NCBI GenBank assembly: GCA_964636985.1
Contig: CAZWSX010000075.1
Coordinates: forward strand, 1 to 8,856
Source of the DNA: CAZWSX01 sp964636985
Lineage (GTDB): Bacteria; Planctomycetota; Planctomycetia; Pirellulales; Pirellulaceae
Reading direction: 5' to 3'
Length of the DNA: 8,856 bases
A model generated the notes under the pieces. That model was given only the letters and a program-made list of their open reading frames with translations. It did not search any database and was not told the origin of the DNA. How positions within the stretch are numbered: the first letter of the stretch is position 1; the number at the start of each line of letters is the position of its first letter. The translations under genes and the position numbers were made by a program. This document shows, one piece after another, positions 6,819-8,856 of this stretch.

Positions 6819-8054
6819 CTAGTTGATGTCAACCGTCGAAACCGTCGCACTTTGCCAGGTCGGGAAACCAAGAACTGTCTGGGCACCTACATTGTTGGTC
6901 CTTGGCGAATAGGCAGGGTGCTTGGAGCGCTTTCCGTTGCTGGTCATCAACTGGCAGTAAACCGAGTAAGCGGCGCGCGAGTTGAAAAACCGTACCGAAC
7001 CGTCACAGAACGCGACATTCGAACCTTGAACGTGACCGCTAAAGGGACGGGCAGTCTGATAGTCGGCAGCTTTGGCGCGGAACTCTCCACTCGATCGTTC
7101 CCACATTCGCACGCCAGCTGCTTCTGCCGCCTGATCTTGCGCACCGGGCGCTGTCGCGGCCCCCGCAACATCGCCACCCAGCCCGATCCGAGCGGCGTCG
7201 GCGGAGAAATCGATCCACAAAATGGATTGGCGGAACTCTTGGCCCGGAACCAGTCCTTGAGCCCCAACGGGTTCGTAATTGTTCCAGTTGAAAATGTTGT
7301 AGTTCTCGGCGATGAGAATCGTCTGGCCCGTTCCATCATTCGCGCTCACGTCTTCAAACGTCGACTTGATGCGGACCATGTTGAAGGTGGCGTGTTCACT
7401 GCCGTAGAGACGATCTTGCGTAAAGCCGTTTTCGGGATGGTCGTTGTTCAGCGGAGCATCAGCACCGGTGGGTGGGTTGCCGGTAGGGTACCAGTTGGAA
7501 CGCCCGCCGTTCATGCCGTATGACAGTGGCGATTGATCATTGACCGAGAAACCGTCGGTGGGGCAAAGCAAAATCGCTTTCTTCCCACCGACACTTAAAA
7601 TCGCCGCGCTGGCCGACGCGATGTCGGTGGCCGGGACGTTATACGGAGCCGGCTGTTTCGGGCTTCCTTCCAGGCGGGCTCGCAGGGTTTCGTCGACATC
7701 GCGCATATCGAGGTAGGGCGACAAAGCGTGAACCCAGTTCAGCGGTACCAGCGGCGGGTTGCTCGAAAAAGCTCCTGAGAGCGACCCGCCGTTGGAGAAA
7801 GCGGGTAGCAGATAGCCATTTTGGTCCAGCACGTAGTCTGGAAAGTAACGTGTTGGCGGCGTGCACTCTTTGGCCGACGAATAAGTCGCAGAGGCCTGTG
7901 CCAATTGTTTCAGGTTGTTCGCACAGGACGCCTTTCGCGCGGCTTCGCGCGCCGCTTGCACTGCCGGTAGAAGCAATCCCACGAGTACGCCAATGATGGC
8001 AATCACCACCAAGAGCTCAACGACGGTGAACGCTTTCGAACGAGGTCGGTACAT
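6819..8054 (-). CDS. DUF1559 protein with type IV pilin-like N-terminus
   Basis: A 411-residue member of the DUF1559 family, which is greatly expanded in planctomycetes and of unknown exact function. The N-terminus MYRPRSKA precedes a prepilin-like helix FTVVELLVVIAIIGVLVGLL (residues 9-28). Cleavage between Ala8 and Phe9 would put Glu13 at mature position 5, as in pseudopilins; the residue before the cut is Ala rather than the usual Gly. AVQAAREAARKASCANNLKQL (about 31-51) is the family's conserved stretch after the helix. Near the C-terminus, His341 (SGHVQGSN) and FCDGSVRFF (349-357) form the typical family end motif. The start at ATG 8054 has GGAG 7 nt upstream; extending to 8174 would add 40 residues before the prepilin leader and is unlikely. 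It is probably a surface or pseudopilin-like protein exported by a type II secretion/pilus-like system. It is monocistronic, with its own terminator. Confidence 0.92.
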   Translation of the reverse strand: MYRPRSKAFTVVELLVVIAIIGVLVGLLLPAVQAAREAARKASCANNLKQLAQASATYSSAKECTPPTRYFPDYVLDQNGYLLPAFSNGGSLSGAFSSNPPLVPLNWVHALSPYLDMRDVDETLRARLEGSPKQPAPYNVPATDIASASAAILSVGGKKAILLCPTDGFSVNDQSPLSYGMNGGRSNWYPTGNPPTGADAPLNNDHPENGFTQDRLYGSEHATFNMVRIKSTFEDVSANDGTGQTILIAENYNIFNWNNYEPVGAQGLVPGQEFRQSILWIDFSADAARIGLGGDVAGAATAPGAQDQAAEAAGVRMWERSSGEFRAKAADYQTARPFSGHVQGSNVAFCDGSVRFFNSRAAYSVYCQLMTSNGKRSKHPAYSPRTNNVGAQTVLGFPTWQSATVSTVDIN

Positions 8055-8061
8055 GGGACTA

Positions 8062-8065
8062 CTCC
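8062..8065 (-). promoter_or_regulatory. Ribosome-binding site of the DUF1559 gene
   Basis: GGAG on the minus strand lies 7 nt before ATG 8054-8052. It fixes the start at the short prepilin leader and argues against the longer open frame beginning at 8174. Confidence 0.7.
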
Positions 8066-8323
8066 GCAGATAAGAAAAGGGTGGCCAAAAGCCGATTGGA
8101 GTGCTGCCTTTTGGAGTGCACAGGACAAAGGGATGCTGCTTTAGGGCTGAAATCAAGTGTAATCCGTCCGTCATTGCGGAGGTACATCATCCCTTTCGCT
8201 TGGATTCTCTCAATAAGTTCGGGCATTGTCGAGAAGATAGTTCAGAAAACATGTGATTTCCGGGAATCCGCGGTTTAGAGCGTCCTTGTCACGCTAAATC
8301 CCTCGTTGAAACGGGCGATTTGC

Positions 8324-8350
8324 CACAGAGGTCGCAGAGGACCCAGAGGG
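8324..8350. repeat. Three 9-bp tandem units (CACAGAGGN type)
   Basis: CACAGAGGT, CGCAGAGGA and CCCAGAGGG follow each other with no gap; each shares the core CAGAGG with a 9-bp period. The array is short and imperfect. It lies just outside the REP-like pair at 8361-8502, in repeat-rich noncoding DNA. Its function is unknown and it does not encode anything recognisable. Confidence 0.65.
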
Positions 8351-8360
8351 GAGAAGAAGA

Positions 8361-8502
8361 GTAGCCCGGACTTTCCAGTACTTTCCTGTCTGGGCAAAGC
8401 GCGGATCGCAATTTGAAGTGAGTTGAGAAGCCGAGGTTTGGTGAGCCACCGCGATCCAATAAGGGATAGTCCACCTCGCCCGGACTAGAAAGTCCAGGCT
8501 AC
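8361..8502. repeat. REP-like inverted pair C, one arm with a 10-bp duplication
   Basis: Right arm, minus strand: CTAC 8499-8502, stem CCCGGACT/AGTCCAGG (8479-8486 with 8491-8498; 8 bp, one wobble on the minus strand), loop AGAA. Left arm, plus strand: GTAG 8361-8364 and CCCGGACT, but its loop region is expanded by the tandem units ACTTTCCAGT (8370-8379) and ACTTTCCTGT (8380-8389) before GTCTGGG (8388-8394). Removing one unit nearly restores the 8-bp stem with loop TTCC. The tags face outward as in pairs A and B, and the arms are 82-83 nt apart. The stem type differs from A, B and the singlet. Confidence 0.65.
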
Positions 8503-8642
8503 TTTCGAGAGCGCCCCCCGATTCCCTGTCCTCCACTTCGCAAATCAAAAATCAGCAATCATCAATCTCGAAATCCACTCCCCCGTCCTTCGACCTCCCT
8601 TTCTCCTGGAGCATGACGCCTGGGGCCTTCCCCCAGCAAGAA

Positions 8643-8683
8643 ATAAAAAAACCCACCCGAACCTGGCAAGTTCGAGTGGGTTT
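8643..8683 (-). terminator. Intrinsic terminator of the 16S rRNA transcript
   Basis: On the minus strand a 14-bp stem (8683-8670 with 8662-8649; one T.G pair) closes a 7-nt loop, TTGCCAG, and runs into a T-rich tract with only one interruption (8651-8643). It lies about 128 nt beyond the 16S 3' end with no tRNA or 23S gene in between. This is the strongest hairpin in the window and should end the rRNA transcript right after 16S. Confidence 0.92.
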
Positions 8684-8769
8684 ATCAAAGCAATTTGGTG
8701 GTTTTAACCACTGCTCTTTTGAGGGAGCTGGTTGACTTCTTTTAGCTTGAGAGCTGTGGTCCGAAATAT

Positions 8770-8794
8770 CCGACAGGTGTCACCACCATGTCGG
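8770..8794 (-). other. Hairpin just past the 16S 3' end, possible processing signal
   Basis: CCGACA and TGTCGG form a 6-bp stem continued by GGTG/CACC (4 bp) after one bulged base, with a 4-nt loop. It starts 17 nt downstream of the mature 16S 3' end, within the transcribed trailer. It may be a maturation or stability element. Whether it replaces the long leader-trailer stem used by RNase III elsewhere cannot be told, since the 16S leader is outside the window. Confidence 0.5.
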
Positions 8795-8801
8795 TTCTAA
8801 G

Positions 8802-8856
<55 letters not shown>

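Larger units (their letters stand above)
8055..8640. other. Gene-free region with dispersed-repeat remnants
   Basis: No convincing gene on either strand. From 8055 to about 8320 is the upstream region of the DUF1559 gene, where I find no clear promoter pair. From 8324 on it holds a 9-bp tandem repeat, an inverted REP-like pair, an AT-rich 'AAATC'-type stretch (about 8541-8575) and a GC-rich hairpin CTGGGG/CCCCAG at 8620-8636 without a T-tract. Short open frames at 8289-8548 are low-complexity readings of these repeats. Confidence 0.6.

Noticed and set aside
8055..8174. Longer DUF1559 frame starting at 8174
   Set aside because: It would put 40 residues before the short basic prepilin leader. 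ATG 8054 has a GGAG site 7 nt upstream.
8324..8350. CRISPR-like array
   Set aside because: Units are 9 bp, contiguous and degenerate with no spacers, and no cas genes are present.
8289..8548. Two short minus-strand open frames in the region left of 16S
   Set aside because: They translate the tandem and inverted repeats, overlap each other in different frames and have no recognisable features.

Overview
The window looks like chromosomal DNA from a planctomycete, probably of the Pirellulales. Three things point there. A DUF1559 protein with a type IV pilin-like N-terminus (a family greatly expanded in planctomycetes) is present. Genes for outer-membrane assembly (BamD, LptE) show a diderm envelope. 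A 16S rRNA gene is closed by its own terminator instead of leading into tRNAs and 23S, and unlinked rRNA genes are a known planctomycete trait. The assignment is inference from content; no database was searched.

Layout. On the minus strand, positions 3024 to 38 hold a compact gene string, recO, then a BamD-like TPR lipoprotein, then an LptE-like lipoprotein: one DNA-repair gene followed by two outer-membrane biogenesis genes. Diverging from recO, 3252-5039 on the plus strand encodes a siroheme/[4Fe-4S] sulfite reductase (CysI type) with all its expected cofactor and substrate residues. Converging on it, 5167-6639 (minus) encodes a Tat-type secreted lipoprotein resembling an ABC-transporter solute-binding protein, with no permease or ATPase beside it. 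Upstream of that, 6819-8054 (minus) encodes the DUF1559 protein, followed by a clear intrinsic terminator. From 8055 to 8640 there is no gene, only dispersed-repeat remnants. At the right edge the last 46 nt of a 16S rRNA gene (minus strand) are followed by a post-rRNA hairpin and a strong intrinsic terminator.

The most interesting signal lies between the genes. Seven short hairpins share one architecture: the tetranucleotide GTAG directly at the 5' foot of an 8-bp stem (one has lost the perfect stem through a 10-bp duplication) with a 4-5 nt loop. Six form three inward-facing inverted pairs (3044-3119, 5055-5162, 8361-8502) and one is single (690-713). The stems belong to different sequence types, and two types show base-pair covariation. 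This matches REP/REPIN elements mobilised by REP-associated Y1 transposases (TnpA_REP/RAYT) in other bacteria. No transposase is in the window. Two pairs are inverted copies of each other and bracket the sulfite reductase gene.
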